Origin: Glandiceps talaboti
Lineage: Eukaryota > Hemichordata > Enteropneusta > Spengelidae
Assembly (NCBI RefSeq): GCF_964340395.1
Contig: NC_135563.1
Coordinates: 13,850,651 to 13,914,650, forward strand
Direction of reading: 5' to 3'
DNA length: 64,000 nt
The notes below the pieces were generated by a model. It saw nothing but the letters and a program-made list of their open reading frames with translations, was not told where the DNA came from and did no database searches. Made by a program: the position numbers and the translations under genes. The stretch's first letter is position 1. Each line of letters begins with the position of its first letter. Positions 24,901 through 49,835 of this stretch are shown piece after piece.

Positions 24901-25766
24901 TAACCAATAAATTGAGACTGATTTATTTTTCTTGTTATTTTACAGACTATGGTTCAACATTGGTGTAGCATTAGTAGCATTGAACATTGCCATAGGATTC
25001 TATTTCATTGTCATCTGTAGTTGGATCAGGAAAATACCCACTGATGATTGGGAGAAACATGCACCAGCATTAATACCAGTAGCAACAGCAGTTTTCATCA
25101 TTGGATCTATATGGTAAATAGTTAAGAGGATCTTATCATGAAAATGTTATGACTTATTAGCTATCTGTGACAAAATGATCTTTTTTTCGTTAGTGACTAT
25201 ACCATTATATCATCATGATGCTACATCAGTCTTATTTACTGGTACGTGTGAAACATCCCAGTGTAGTTGGTGAATCAAAAATACACTTGGATCTGTTCAT
25301 ACTCAAATATTGGCTGACATTAGAGAATCACAAGATGTGTTCACCAACATAGCAAATTAGATATTCAAGTATAAAGGACAGTTTCACTAGATTACCGTAT
25401 ATGTAGAGACTACGAAAATCTACTGTTTCATGATTTCTCAAACCAAATGTTCCACGACTCTGACTCTGTTTCATGATTATTCAAAATGCATGATACAAGT
25501 CATCAGTTTTAATCTTCAGAGAAACACGAACCCAAATCTTACCAAAAGTATAATAGGAAAAATGTGAAATAACAAAGCTGTCAAGATATGATACAAAGTA
25601 ACAGTTTGTGTTTCATATTTTTATTCTAATCTTGCATATTTTTTCATTTTTGTTTTACAGTTTAAATGTTGGATTGTGGCCACTGTGGAAGATTTTCACT
25701 CCAGTTATTCTATTTACGTTGTTCATGGGTGTCGTTGTCTTAATCAGCATTATTCCAAACTTTTGA
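21942..25766 (+). CDS. TMEM128: TMEM128, four-pass transmembrane protein
   Basis: There are four coding exons: 21942-22029, 24011-24176, 24946-25113 and 25661-25766. Junctions are GT-AG and the frame is 528 nt (175 aa; the mammalian protein is similar in length, about 165 aa). The N-terminus is charged and hydrophilic (MADIRFNEETTVRARKR), and four hydrophobic segments follow: NIFWMIASIAVFYYTDFA, FNIGVALVALNIAIGFYFIV, HAPALIPVATAVFIIGSIW and LWPLWKIFTPVILFTLFMGV, ending VLISIIPNF. The blocks ALIP..TA.FI, the W..FTP..LFT.FMGVV segment and the tyrosine-aspartate after TM1 match TMEM128. Its biochemical role is not established. Intron 1 contains a 1.2-kb repeat element. A likely polyadenylation signal (ATTAAA) is at 26391. 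Confidence 0.92.
22556..23725 (+). mobile_element. 1.2-kb dispersed element with inverted 11-bp ends, copy 1
   Basis: It starts TAGCACAACTG and ends CAGTTGTGCTA. Similarity to other copies continues slightly beyond (ACAACGCCATTGGCG). The left half is built of diverged units of about 125 bp with the words ATTTGGTGGGAA, ATATGCAAATTAGG and TTTTTGGTCAAAAA. The right half is four units of about 114 bp with AACCATGACCACGCCCATAG and CAACAGCCAAA. There is no coding capacity. Reverse-oriented relatives lie at 45038-45810 (partial) and 59720-60944. It is possibly a non-autonomous DNA transposon, though the class is uncertain. It lies in TMEM128 intron 1. Confidence 0.75.
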
Positions 25767-26910
25767 CATCTGTTTGATATTCAGATAACAATATTTTCAT
25801 TGGCATTGCATTCATCAACAACAGTAGACTGTGAGATATGTTGTGACGTTTCACCCTCACCGGCCTCCTTTCACACTAGGGGTCGGCTGATGTGTGAGGG
25901 CGCCCCGTCACAGCGTACCTTACAGACTACAACAACAGCAGTGTGCATAAATTCATCTACAACAGCAGCGTGTCACAAATATGCAGTAAAATGCTGTCTC
26001 CCACCGAAGCGATATGGAACTGTTTTACCGTGCATATTCATGATTTCATATTTATTTGGGACTGTAAAGTGACATAAAAGTCATGCAATTTAAATTACGG
26101 AATTTTATTTTATGACATAAAATGTGTGCAGTATTTGAAGGTTATTCAATTTCGCATGCCGGTTTTCCAGTGTTATTAAGCAGGATTAGGAGTTCTTTGG
26201 GTTGAGTCAAGACATCAAATATTGCAGTACAAAGAATACATTTATTTATTCTTACTTACAAGGTATAAATTACAATGATAATTAAAATCAACACTGTTTT
26301 TTGAAAAGGAGCATGTTATGATGTAATTTCCAAAAGGATTTATGGGGTTTTGTATATTTGTATATTTTTGGCATGTACATTGATTGAAAAATTAAACTTT
26401 TTAAAAATACATTTCAAAATACATCACTCTATCGTCTATACTTCTATTCACCCGTTTTCCTTGATTTTCTTTTTGTGGTTTATAAATGAATACTTTGATA
26501 ATGGCTGTCATGTGTAGGGTACACATCATACCAATCTACATGTACCTAACCCATAACATATCAAAAATAGAGTAGGAATTGAAGTGAAATATGCCTAATA
26601 CAATATGTTATTTGATAATAATATATTTTATTCAGTAAAACATCCTAACTCCGTTCACAATATTAAACGTAAACTTGCTACAAAAATTCATGAATCCAAG
26701 TCAGCCACATATATTGTAATGTGTCATGTATTTCCAAACCAGCAGTGTTCTTCTTGACTACTTTTCATTTGGCCAATGCATACCTCTTCAACCACAGTTT
26801 ATTCTACATTCTACTTCATGAATGACAAAGTTTGGTTAAAATGACAGCCATGGTAATAAATCACAATAAAAATACACTTTCTTCCCATCATATTAACCTT
26901 TAGAAAATAT
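25767..26910. other. TMEM128 3' UTR and intergenic DNA
   Basis: This contains the presumed TMEM128 3' UTR up to the ATTAAA at 26391 and then AT-rich spacer. The 90-aa open frame at 25800-26072 begins after the stop and has no conserved features. Confidence 0.5.
26391..26396 (+). promoter_or_regulatory. Candidate TMEM128 polyadenylation signal (ATTAAA)
   Basis: ATTAAA lies 625 bp after the stop. It is followed by a T-rich stretch and is the first strong candidate downstream. Confidence 0.45.
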
Positions 26911-27148
26911 TTAATTATATATATGTATATACATATCATTATATACATATATATACAGATTATGTATGTAGGTACACACACACACATACATACATACACA
27001 GGCTTTACATACATACAATACATACATACATACACATATACATACATACACACACACACACACATACATACATACACATACATACATACACATACATACA
27101 ATACATACATACATACATACATATATACATACATACATACATACATAT
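26911..27148. repeat. Compound (TA)n / (CATA)n / (CA)n microsatellite
   Basis: ATATATGTATATACATAT gives way to TACATACA and CACACACA blocks with several interruptions. The open frames over it on both strands are artefacts. Confidence 0.95.
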
Positions 27149-27508
27149 CTATGAACTTTTGTGACATGTCAAAGTCAAAGTCACAGTTGTAAGAAACTGT
27201 GACCTATTGTACTATCACTTTGTGTCTATGAAAGGTAAGGTAAGGAATAGGTTGACTTCGAGAAAAGACCTTGGACGCCAAACCCACCAGTTACTAGTCA
27301 AACAACTCAGAAAAGTTGCATGGTATTCATATAGGTTAGGGATAGGTGTTATACTATTACCAATATATCAAAAATAAAAATAAAACATCAAAATGACCAA
27401 AATGAATATACCCTAGAAGTTGATACAAATATTTATAACTTGGAAACCTATATAATTATCAAAACGTGCAAATAAAAAAGTGATGAAGAAAAAAAATTGG
27501 GCCTACTG

Positions 27509-29773
<2,265 letters not shown>

Positions 29774-30152
29774 GTGTGACTTCTACCGAAGAATGTGACA
29801 ATATTCAGTATATAACGGGTACGTAATTAGCACTGGATTTGTCTTGAAGTACGCAGGTCACTATGTTCCCATCTCTGAAGTCTGAGACGATCTTTACCTT
29901 TCTGCGTACAGTGATTGCCCAAAGACATGCTACGCGTATTGACTTCCACTCCAGCGGAGACACAACTTTCAACTTTGATCCTCAAAGGTCATTCAATCCT
30001 TGCATTAAAATAGACGCCGTTACTATATAAAAAACTATCGATCCCCCAAAAAACCGTTGAAAATCAGTTGCAGTTTTAATTAAACAATTTTATCTTACCA
30101 AGTTGTTATGATGTTCTTTTAGGATCTTGTCCTAGCAGAATTTACAAAACAC

Positions 30153-30267
30153 ACGTATACTCATCGTCGCAAACCACGACCGTTTTACGGTACCGTTCTT
30201 AACGAGCCGGTCCCTACTGGTACGGTCCCTACGTAAAATTTCTGGTTTGCGAAAATGACGTATACGT
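30153..30267. repeat. Fold-back element, 115 bp
   Basis: ACGTATACTCATCGTCGCAA (then ACCAC) pairs imperfectly with CTGGTTTGCGAAAATGACGT (then ATACGT). The centre has a second short palindrome, TACGGTACCGT, and GGTCCCTACTGGTACGGTCC. Confidence 0.65.
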
Positions 30268-30704
30268 ATACTTTGTATGGTGATCATCGTCAGTACCATA
30301 TTGAGACGGTACTAAAACGTTACACTGTGACAATACCTTATATCACAGCTTTCGATCTGGAGATTTATATTTGCATATCAGAATTGACATTATTTCTTCA
30401 CAATGTGTTTGGTATTGTGCTGTTTTGCTGAAGAATATGTAACTATAATTAAGCAATTAATTTAATTATATAGCACTGAACTGTGTTAGAGACACACGAT
30501 ATATGTAGCGACAGATTTTATCAAAATATATGTGTGATATAATTTGTAAACATATAATTGCGATATTGAAAGCGATATATGAAGGGTTTTACTCATTTTG
30601 AAATCACGTGAAAACATTACAAGCGTAATGGCACACAGAGAAAGTGCAAGATACACAGAGATAGACGGAAACAGTGCGAGACAGAAAGACACATGCACAA
30701 AAGT

Positions 30705-30705
<1 letters not shown>

Positions 30706-30749
<44 letters not shown>

Positions 30750-30803
30750 GTCAGTCAGTCAGTCAGTCAAACAAACAAACAAACAAACAAACAAACAAAC
30801 AAA
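30706..30803. repeat. Compound (GACA)n(GTCA)n(AACA)n microsatellite
   Basis: Three tetranucleotide blocks that differ by one base follow each other without spacer. Confidence 0.95.
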
Positions 30804-31604
30804 CTGTAAGATGCATGGAAGGTTACATTACAGTTTAGTTCTTCTTGTGTAATCTTTTACATCAGCTGTCAAAATATCCAGCTCGCCAGATTTATATCAT
30901 ATCACAAATAGAAATACATAAGTGATCATAAATGAAAACACACTCTACAGGGTCTGTGCTGGAAATGGTTACGTTCCACATGAAACATGAAACTGGAAAT
31001 AGTTACATTATACATGTTAGTCATGAAACTGGAAATAGTAAGGTTGTACATGTTAGTCATTTAAACTAGACGCACGGTTCTGTAAAGAAATGACGATGGT
31101 TTTATTCGAATACAATACACATTGGTACTATCCAATGTAGTCTAACACGGTCGTCAGGAACTAGACTATATTCAACGTGATAATAAAGCCATCCCAATAG
31201 TGAGATGGAATATCTACAAAATAAGGACTCACATTTCAAAATTTAAATGTATCTGAAGCTAAATTAATACTTATATCATATACTGCGCGCGCATGCAGTA
31301 CGTGATTAGTTCACGTTTGCATGCTTCGAAATATACACACTCACTTATACATAACATTATTTTCTTCATTTGATCAGTTGTATTTACTTTTTATAATAGT
31401 ACATTAGTCCTTAGAAGTAAACCAGAGACTAGACTGTAAAATGTATCAACCAACTCTGAAGAAGTTTTAGAAGCTCACACTTGTATGACTACCTCGAGTT
31501 TAAATATTCGTTGAATAATCAATGCATATCGACTTACTGAAAAATACATACACTCGAGTGTATCTTCTACAAAGAGAACATTTATGATTGCATAGTTTCA
31601 AAAT

Positions 31605-31949
31605 CTATGTAAGTTTTATACGTGTTCCTATCAACTGTCTCTGTACGTCGTTCACAATCAGATTAATAACAGGTTGCCGATTCTGCACGTGCAACCAGCA
31701 CGATTGTTTTAATGTCTTGATTTGCATAGCGAGTAATTTTTGCACATCGTGTTCATATTTTATATGAATATTATAGATAGTATAACTAGAAAAAGTTCCT
31801 TGGTGAAAATTAAGATATACATCAACGATTTGGGGTACGGGTGTAAGGTTGCTCAAATATTTTATATTTCTCATCGACTCGACATGTGAAATAGTTGAAT
31901 TAGAAAAACATACTAATTGTAAACATATGTTTATAACTAATTTATACAT
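31605..31949 (-). other. Orphan 114-codon open frame with a signal-like N-terminus, downstream of the Ig gene
   Basis: The frame starts MYKLVINICLQLVCFSNS, a short hydrophobic leader. It continues with a mixed, protein-like composition (YLNFHQGTFSSYTIYNIHIK) to a normal stop. It lies 167 bp beyond the stop of the Ig/FAMeT-like gene on the same strand, so it may be chance sequence in that 3' UTR. No homology is recognised and no splice sites are needed. Confidence 0.2.
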
Positions 31950-32115
31950 ATCGAATTTTGTATCTTAGTGATAAGTCACAACAATAGTTCCTAGGACACC
32001 GATCATTTGAGCTGGACACCACGAGAAATTGATTCTCACACTGGGTGACTGTCATGTGGTTATCACGGCCGTGGTTTTCTGATTGAGGGCGCTGTACACC
32101 ATCGCATTTGTCACG

Positions 32116-42364
<10,249 letters not shown>

Positions 42365-43766
42365 CTTCACGCACTGCTCCGAATAGAGTCGCAAGTAGTC
42401 GAACGTATGGGATGAAATACCCCTTATCGTAAACATGCGATGACGTCATTAATGTAATCTCCAATCAATACGTATCCACAGTCCCCTATGTACTCTACAT
42501 GCACTTCGCCCGACGAGTGATTGAAACCGGAAGTGGAATCGAGCCACCGTGCGTCAACTAAATTTCCACCCTTCGTTGATAACATCTTTAAAGAAACGTT
42601 GTCAAGACAACTATTTTCATTTCAGGTATTAAACACTAGAATATTCGACTCCACATATTTAAGGTCATTTACATTGTGACGGCTGGGGCAAAAAACAGAT
42701 CATAGTCATGGATCATATATTACTAAGGGGAGAACCATTTGATTTCTGGGGGGTGGTGGAGGATTTTGGGAAAATAATTTGTAAATGAATCGTTGTTAAA
42801 GGCATTTCATGAGTGCTCATTAATTTCCCACTTGGCAATGGTGTCAAAATGAGATAGACTTAGTCATCAAGTTGGCATGTGACTACTTATTCCCAGCAAT
42901 AAAGTTATTTGTTTATGAGAATTACCAAAAGATGTAGAAGGGTACATTCCATGTTGTTTATGTAGAGGATTTGAATGTCAGATTTTATTTGAGTAATAAA
43001 AAACTTGGAATGATGGCTAACAATGCAATAAAATTTTATTTAAGATACTATTTTCTGGTGGGTTGGTGGTTGGGGTTGGGTGGTACATTAGAATGTGTCT
43101 CTGCTGTTACTTTCAACCTTTATTCATGACTGACCAAGAGGAAGTTTGTTGCGTAATCGAATGTAAGAGTGCCTTCACGCTGAATAACTAAACTAAATAT
43201 GTATATATTCATATTGTTCCTTTGAAATATTAGAAAAGATATTCTTCAGATACTGAATTTATCATCTTTATTTTATGCTACATTGTCCTTTATCCTGTTT
43301 TATTTTAGAATTTCGATGAAATAACGTAATCAAATGTAACAGCGGAGAACACATCTATTCATGTTGTTCCCTTGAATTGACAAGTAACTCCAACCAAATA
43401 GCTATACTAGTAGAAACGTAGACAATGCATACGACATAATGGCGTGAGTGAGAGACTAGACAGTAGTTTTGAATAAAAATAATTGGGTCTATTCACTCGA
43501 ATACATAACTTTGTATAGTAACGATTCAATTGATGCTATGCTATTGATCAAAAATATGTTTATATCAGATGTAAACTGAATGCCTTCACGCCTTGTCGAA
43601 AGAAAAATTCTGCGCTACCAGACATGATATTGCATATCCATTAGTTACTACATCAATAAATAAAACGTAGATTTGGAACTTATTGTTCATATCCTCTTCT
43701 GTAAAAGTTGAGTTTGGTGTATTTTTAACCTGCTGTAACTTTCACTAGAGTCCACCATTTTAGCTA

Positions 43767-44018
43767 TATACGAAAAGTCATATTTGACCATGTCTTTCCA
43801 CCGGGGTAAATCTTTAGCAGAGGATGTGTAAATGTGGTGAATATGAGACGAAGTGACACCTTTGACTTAATTTACCTCCGGTGACCTCTCCCCTGGGGGC
43901 TGTGAACAGTCAAAAGTGTCACTTTGTCTCGTACTACCCCTTGACAGAGATGGTAGTTAGGTGGGTCACATGTATGGTAAAGGTTGAGTAAAGGTGGGTA
44001 AATTTGACTTTTCGTATA
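43767..44018. repeat. Fold-back element, about 250 bp
   Basis: TATACGAAAAGTCA pairs with TGACTTTTCGTATA, and GAGACGAAGTGACACCTTTGAC pairs with GTCAAAAGTGTCACTTTGTC (one more C). TTACCTCCGG in the centre echoes CCACCGGGGTAAA in the left arm. This is consistent with a MITE. Confidence 0.75.
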
Positions 44019-45037
44019 GTAAACCTCAACTGAATCTCTTCTTTCGTGCCAGTAAAATCAATTTAATACTAGACAATAATTTTGAAAAAAAAATAATCAG
44101 GTCTACCACTCAAGTAGTTGTTTTGTCAACTATTTTTGTCCTTGTTACCACGTCTACTCAAATAAAACCTACCTAAGAGTACCCATTCATTCTCATTCAG
44201 GCTACCAGCCTACCATCCACAGACACCACCACACGATCTAGGTTAGTGTAATCTGTTCACCTTAAGCTTATAAGATTCGCCAAGTTTTATTACAAAAGGG
44301 CGATGGATATATTCACTTGTTTCAAAGATGGTAGACTGTAATTTGCTAGTTAAATTTCAGTAATTGTACGTGTATTAATGGCTTACAGCTCGATGTAGTT
44401 TTAGTGGAGATTCGACTAACCCTGGGCTTCGCATCACCGTTTCATAGCTGACCCCCACCGGCTACCTGTTCCGAATATATGCGAACCGTTTATTGTTTCG
44501 ATACTGAGAGGTATGACATGTAAATATATACATGTACTAGTATACGATGATATTTTCTCTATTTTATCGATTAAGTATTATATCTATTGAGATCAGAAGT
44601 GCATATTTTTAATCAGCTCACATATCCATATAACACCAGAGGATGAGTGCATTCTTAAGATCTATCATCTAGCGTAATTACTGAAAATCACTAATTATGC
44701 AAATAACTCATTAAAATTACAAGCTATACGGTATTATCAAACTTTATGACACATGCACTTTGTTATCATTAATGTATGTACTAAATTACTTCGATTCATA
44801 ATCATATTTTAACATTCTGAATGACTTAGAAATGGCAAGTAAAGTCAGAAGGAACATTTGAACTGTTTGTTTTATTCAATTTGCCCAAATTTCAGCGATA
44901 AAAAATAATTTTCATTCACTCATGGTTTTCCTAACCCTGCCATATAGGGCGTCGATTTAAATTTTTTTCATCTAATTGAAGACATTTAGGGTCGTTTGGG
45001 TCATGAGAAACAGAATTAAGGCTGCCCTTATATATAC

Positions 45038-45810
45038 CTACCAATTACTGTTGTTATCTTACAATATACATAATGTTCTGACTGTTGCTATAGACATGGT
45101 CTTGTTGATAGGCATATTTCATACATGTTTTGATATTTTTTTGGCCTGACTAACCAAAAATGTTGTTATCTTTGCAAAATATACTGGCATTGTTGGCTGT
45201 TGCTAAGGCCATATCAATGGAAGTTGACTATAATCACATGGATTCATGGGTTTTCATTGCCTAACCAATGGTTAAGAAGAGGGTCTTGGGGCCACATTTT
45301 ATTTTTAGCCCCCTAAGACTAATTTTGAAGTTAAAAATTGCCAACATGTATAAACCATGGCAGGATAAAAAATAGCGCCAATGGCATAGTAGCACGACTG
45401 TATTTAGCTGTTGATATGGGCGTGGTCTTGTAGCTCGGCATATTTCCATACATTTTTGGAATCTTTATTAACTTGCCTGCCCTCTCAACTTTCATCTTTA
45501 CAATATAAACCATCATTAAGCTGTTGCTATGGGCGTAGTCTTGTTGCTTGGCATATTTGCATACATATTTTGAATCTATAGTCACTTACCTAACAATCTA
45601 ATCCATGTTGTTATCTTTGTAATAAGCATCGTCATCATTTCACCGTTGCTAAGGGCGTGGTCTTGGTTGCTAGGACCAACATCCTCACCAAGTTTCAACC
45701 CCATTCACCATGCAACAATTGGCCATGGAGGGAGAGAAAGACGGGGTGGGGGTGGAGGCATGCTTCAAAGTTTTGGTGTAGCAGCTGAACTCAGTCGCCA
45801 AGCAAATGAG
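45038..45810 (-). mobile_element. Partial reverse copy of the 1.2-kb dispersed element
   Basis: Repeated units with GTTGCTATGGGCGTAGTCTT, GGCATATTT.CATACAT and GTTGTTATCTTT.CAATAT match the reverse complement of the right half of the 22556-23725 element. AGCGCCAATGGCATAGTAGCACGACTG near 45374 matches its end. Copies of the left-half units are missing. Confidence 0.65.
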
Positions 45811-47169
45811 ACAATCTCCATTTTTGTAGTGCAAGAGTTTTTTCTTTGAGTTGCTATCAATATCTTTTTCTTACTCCACTTTATCATTGTTTGCGAGTTA
45901 ACTTGGTCTTGCTTCAACGACGGGAATCGTTTAATTGGAAGATTCAAGTTTTCACTCAAATCATATCTTTTTATTCAAGATATCTACACTATTAAAGATA
46001 CATGTATGAAGACATATGATCTTATATCGACTTACAAAAAGACAATGGCAATATCCATTATTCACATGATATTTCAGATGCGTTTTCTTAATGTGCATAT
46101 TAAAATCAAGAAAAGTTTAGCGAACAGTATACGACAATTTCAGAAAGGTTCTCTATTTAAACAGTTTGGGTGAGTGAAAACCTTTTCACGTTTTTCTGTT
46201 TACTTGAAAGTAAGTTGTAAATATTTCGCCTTACAAACAAAACTATAATAGTCTTTAATGTAACTTTTTTGAATAAAATTGTTATAAAAAATACAAACGT
46301 AAGCTTGTGAATTTGTGAAATGTACACATAAGTTTACCGTCCTTTTAAAATGAATATATTCAGAAAAATCAAAACATCATCGACATATAGCCCGTACACA
46401 TTGATATTGTAGTTACATTATTATATAGAAAATGGTCCTTTTTGTGCAACACGTGGCCACATTTAATGAGCCAAAAGTTTATTCCCATTGCATGGTAATC
46501 CCTTATTCCTTGGAAATCTGAAAAGTTAGTGTCATTATAATTGTCCGTTTTGTACTGGCAGTGGCTGCTCTGTGTGCAATCACATACTCGCTTTATCTCA
46601 CGCCCGTGAGAACCTCGCTCGGTAGTACAGAACATTGCCGGATTTCATCCGTTGCTTCATGCAGACGTCCGAGTAATTTCTTTTTTAAATGACACACCCT
46701 CCCATGTTTGCTGATGGCCCCTCCCTTATTTGCGGATCTTCGAAAACTTCCACAATTTCACTACAGGATCCAATCTTTCACATAAACCGGGCCATAAGAA
46801 GGAGAGGCATGACATACATCCACGTGATAATGAAATTCCCTGCATAACGAGGAAGAAAAGTACATATATTAAAAAAAACATTCTTTATGATTTTGCATTT
46901 TGGCAAACGTGTCTTGATCAGGCAAATGAATAAATGGTCGAAGTGAAAATATATAAATAGAATTAGCTGGAATAACAAAGTCTCTCTCTGCCGAACACAC
47001 AATATCAAGTTCTCTCAAGTCAGACCAAATTTTCCTCTAACTTTAAGTTCGTCTATTGTCGTTGACGTAAAGAGGAACGTGGTTCACGACGATGCCAGAA
47101 AAGTGTATATCTATTACTTGACCATAGAAATGACAAAACGTCCATTTTTTTAATCAATAGCAATCTTAC

Positions 47170-47202
47170 CTGTCGCAGAACTTGGTGGCGGTGATAACCC
47201 AA
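47170..47202 (-). CDS. Pro/Ser-rich linker exon of 11 codons
   Basis: It reads VGLSPPPSSAT and is phase 1-1. It occupies the same place after Ig-like 3 as the 34471-34506 linker in the downstream block. Confidence 0.6.
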
Positions 47203-48128
47203 CTATAAATAGAGAAATAAAACTCTTTGACTATGCGGTGAAATGAATATTTTCGAACATATATGGAACAATGCTACTAATGTATGGCAACGATGGGTCA
47301 GCGAGACATGATACTGTTCCTTCGGTTTTGTTTTTGTTTTCTTAAAGTTTGTAGCTTCTTTCTTTCGAAGCCCAAACCCACAAGCTCTTATGATTGTCCA
47401 GAAAGTCAGTTTTACGTGTACCATGTATTTTTTGCATAGAAACAGTGTTATTTGTCACTGAGGAAAAAAAAGAACAAGATGAATGCAATTAGTAGTGAAT
47501 ATACACAAAAACAAACTTACCACCGACATAAATTTCTTTAGGTGTGGCATGGTAGTCTTCCTCATTAAGTGTTATACTGACATCACACCGGTATGTCCCA
47601 GAATTAGACTCAGTAGCGTTCAAAATGATCAACGACTGTCCAGTGGGGGACACGATTATTCCGGGTGTGCGGTCTTCACCATTCAACAATATCGAGTTCT
47701 GATACCACGCGACACGTTGGGCATTTTGTGCTACTTCTTGCACCCAACAGCTCAGAGTCGCCGTTTCTCCTACAGCCGGGTATTCGTCGTCTGAACACCT
47801 GGCTATTGGATACAAAATAAGACAAGAGACTAACAGAAATGGATTTATATGAGATTAGAAGATTAACCCAGGGGCTTGGCTGTCTCGTACGACAAAGTTG
47901 TTCTGGCAAACGATAGTGTATTGCCAAGACAGATAGCCAAGTCTCTGGGCTCCACGTAAGTCTTATGGCAGACGATGTCAATGTTTGTAGTCAACTTTAC
48001 AACAATCAACTTGTCAACTAGTCTGCTTGCACATCCAGTGGATGTACAAGCAGACTAGCTGACAAGTTGATTTCCACTGTTCTTGGCACCTATATAATTG
48101 TTTCTTTTGCATTTGAAGTTGTACGTGT

Positions 48129-48165
<37 letters not shown>

Positions 48166-49804
48166 GATGTCATGCCACACACACACACACACACAAATGA
48201 TACACCAAGACAACATCATTTGTACTGCAATAGAACCTTGCTTGACGTATGGTTACGTTTTTCCGTCATTCCGTCATCTTGTAGATAAAACATGAACTTA
48301 CCCGATTATTTTCGTACGTGATACTTTGTAGTCAGTATGTAAGATACAACATTCATAGGACATACGCTATCACGATTAGAAACCTGACAGGGCTAAACAA
48401 TACGACATACGGTGGTTTGTTAGGGCCATTGGGCGATTTTTAATTTTCGACGTTTTCACCTGTGATTTTTAAAAAATCACCGAGGGCTCTAACAAGCCAC
48501 CGTACATACACTATACACCTTAAATGTCAAGTGAAATTCTGAGTTGTTTGACTTTATTAGTCCTCACCTTCAAGTACCAGCAAATCAACGTAATCGCTCG
48601 CGTAGTTATTTTTGTCAAACGAGTCCTTGCATACATATCTCCCCATATCTTGATGTGCGGCGCTTGGAATCAATATTTCTAATGAGGTATGGATGACTAG
48701 TTTTTCCTTCACCGAATCAAAGCTAAAACGCGGTCGTGGTGTTTGCCGTTGTCCTGGCAATGCCCCCCAGAAAGGCGTCCATGATGTGTCACGTTCAAAC
48801 GTTGCCTGCAAGGGGGGATAATTGCCAGCGTCGCATGAAAGTAATACAGAATCTCCTGGTTTCACCACTTTTACGCCATTGGGATTGGTAAACGCTGTAG
48901 AAGAAAAATAAAAACGCCAACCTACGTTAAAACTTATTCATATTCAGAATTTTTATGACAAATATGGCCGCCATTAAATCATGTCATTATTTCGAAAGTC
49001 ATGAAATAAAATATTGTTCATAATTTTTACTACAGTATCTGACAGTTGTACCAGGTTTAGTTGAAACCAGTCAATGCATGTCATTACATAGTGGTATACA
49101 TGAACACTTTGAAGCTTTTGGCTTATTGTGGGTGAATCTATGTTGATAGTAACACGGTCTGTAACTTGGGCGGTCTTTTCAGTAATGACAACATTCAGAA
49201 TGAATTCACCTCAATATTAGAATAAATCTGATGAGGCGTCACACTGATAGGCCCAAAACAAGTGCAAAGGAATGGATAAACTATATAATATATTTTGAAT
49301 TTATTGAATATATTGAGTGCATTTTGTAAAAACATGTCTTAATATGTATAGAGGAGATATCTACAAATTCGGAGTGTTTTAGTAGATCTCATGGAATAGG
49401 CGTAAATTTGCAGTCTCGGCTCCTTTATTGTAAATAAACTCAAAACATAATCCTCACCCATTGGAGTTAGTAGTACAAGAGAAACACTTTCGCCTGTTGC
49501 AGACACATCACAAGAATACCGTCCAATTCTCTTAATATCCATACCGACGATTTTGAGGATTTTCGTATTGCTAGTACTGCCATCGATAGTATTAAATTCG
49601 CTATTTGTGATTCCTCCTTGAAGTGCGGTGGGGACAAAATAATGTTCATCATTCACTATATGTGTTGATTCTCCGGGTGCTGTACACTTAAATGTGAAGT
49701 TGTCACCGGGTTTCAATATTTGGACTCCACTTGGCTCAATGCGTACTGTGGGGAGGGAGAGAGGGAGAGAGGGAGAGAGAGAGAGGGAGAGGGAGAGGGA
49801 GAGG

Positions 49805-49835
<31 letters not shown>

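Larger units (their letters stand above)
29774..31604. other. Intergenic DNA with promoter of the 495-aa protein gene
   Basis: The stretch just right of 29774 must hold the 5' end of the membrane-protein gene. The rest holds a fold-back (30153-30267), a compound microsatellite and AT-rich spacer. An AATAAA on the minus strand at 31101-31106 could end the Ig gene's transcript. Confidence 0.45.
42365..47169. other. Interval between the two Ig blocks, holding a promoter for the internal first exon
   Basis: No phase-1 exon was found, nor any FAMeT-like or hydrophobic-tail exon. It contains a fold-back (43767-44018) and a partial copy of the 1.2-kb element (45038-45810). A cysteine-containing open frame at 46369-46635 (-) lacks convincing splice context. 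If the signal-peptide exon at 42286-42364 is real, its promoter lies just right of it. Confidence 0.45.

Noticed and set aside
25800-26072. 90-aa plus-strand frame after TMEM128
   Set aside because: It begins downstream of the stop, in the likely 3' UTR, with no conserved motif.
46369-46635. Cysteine-containing 88-aa minus-strand frame as a terminal exon of the upstream Ig block
   Set aside because: I found no acceptor giving phase 1 entry and no hydrophobic tail or Ig/FAMeT pattern. It remains unassigned.
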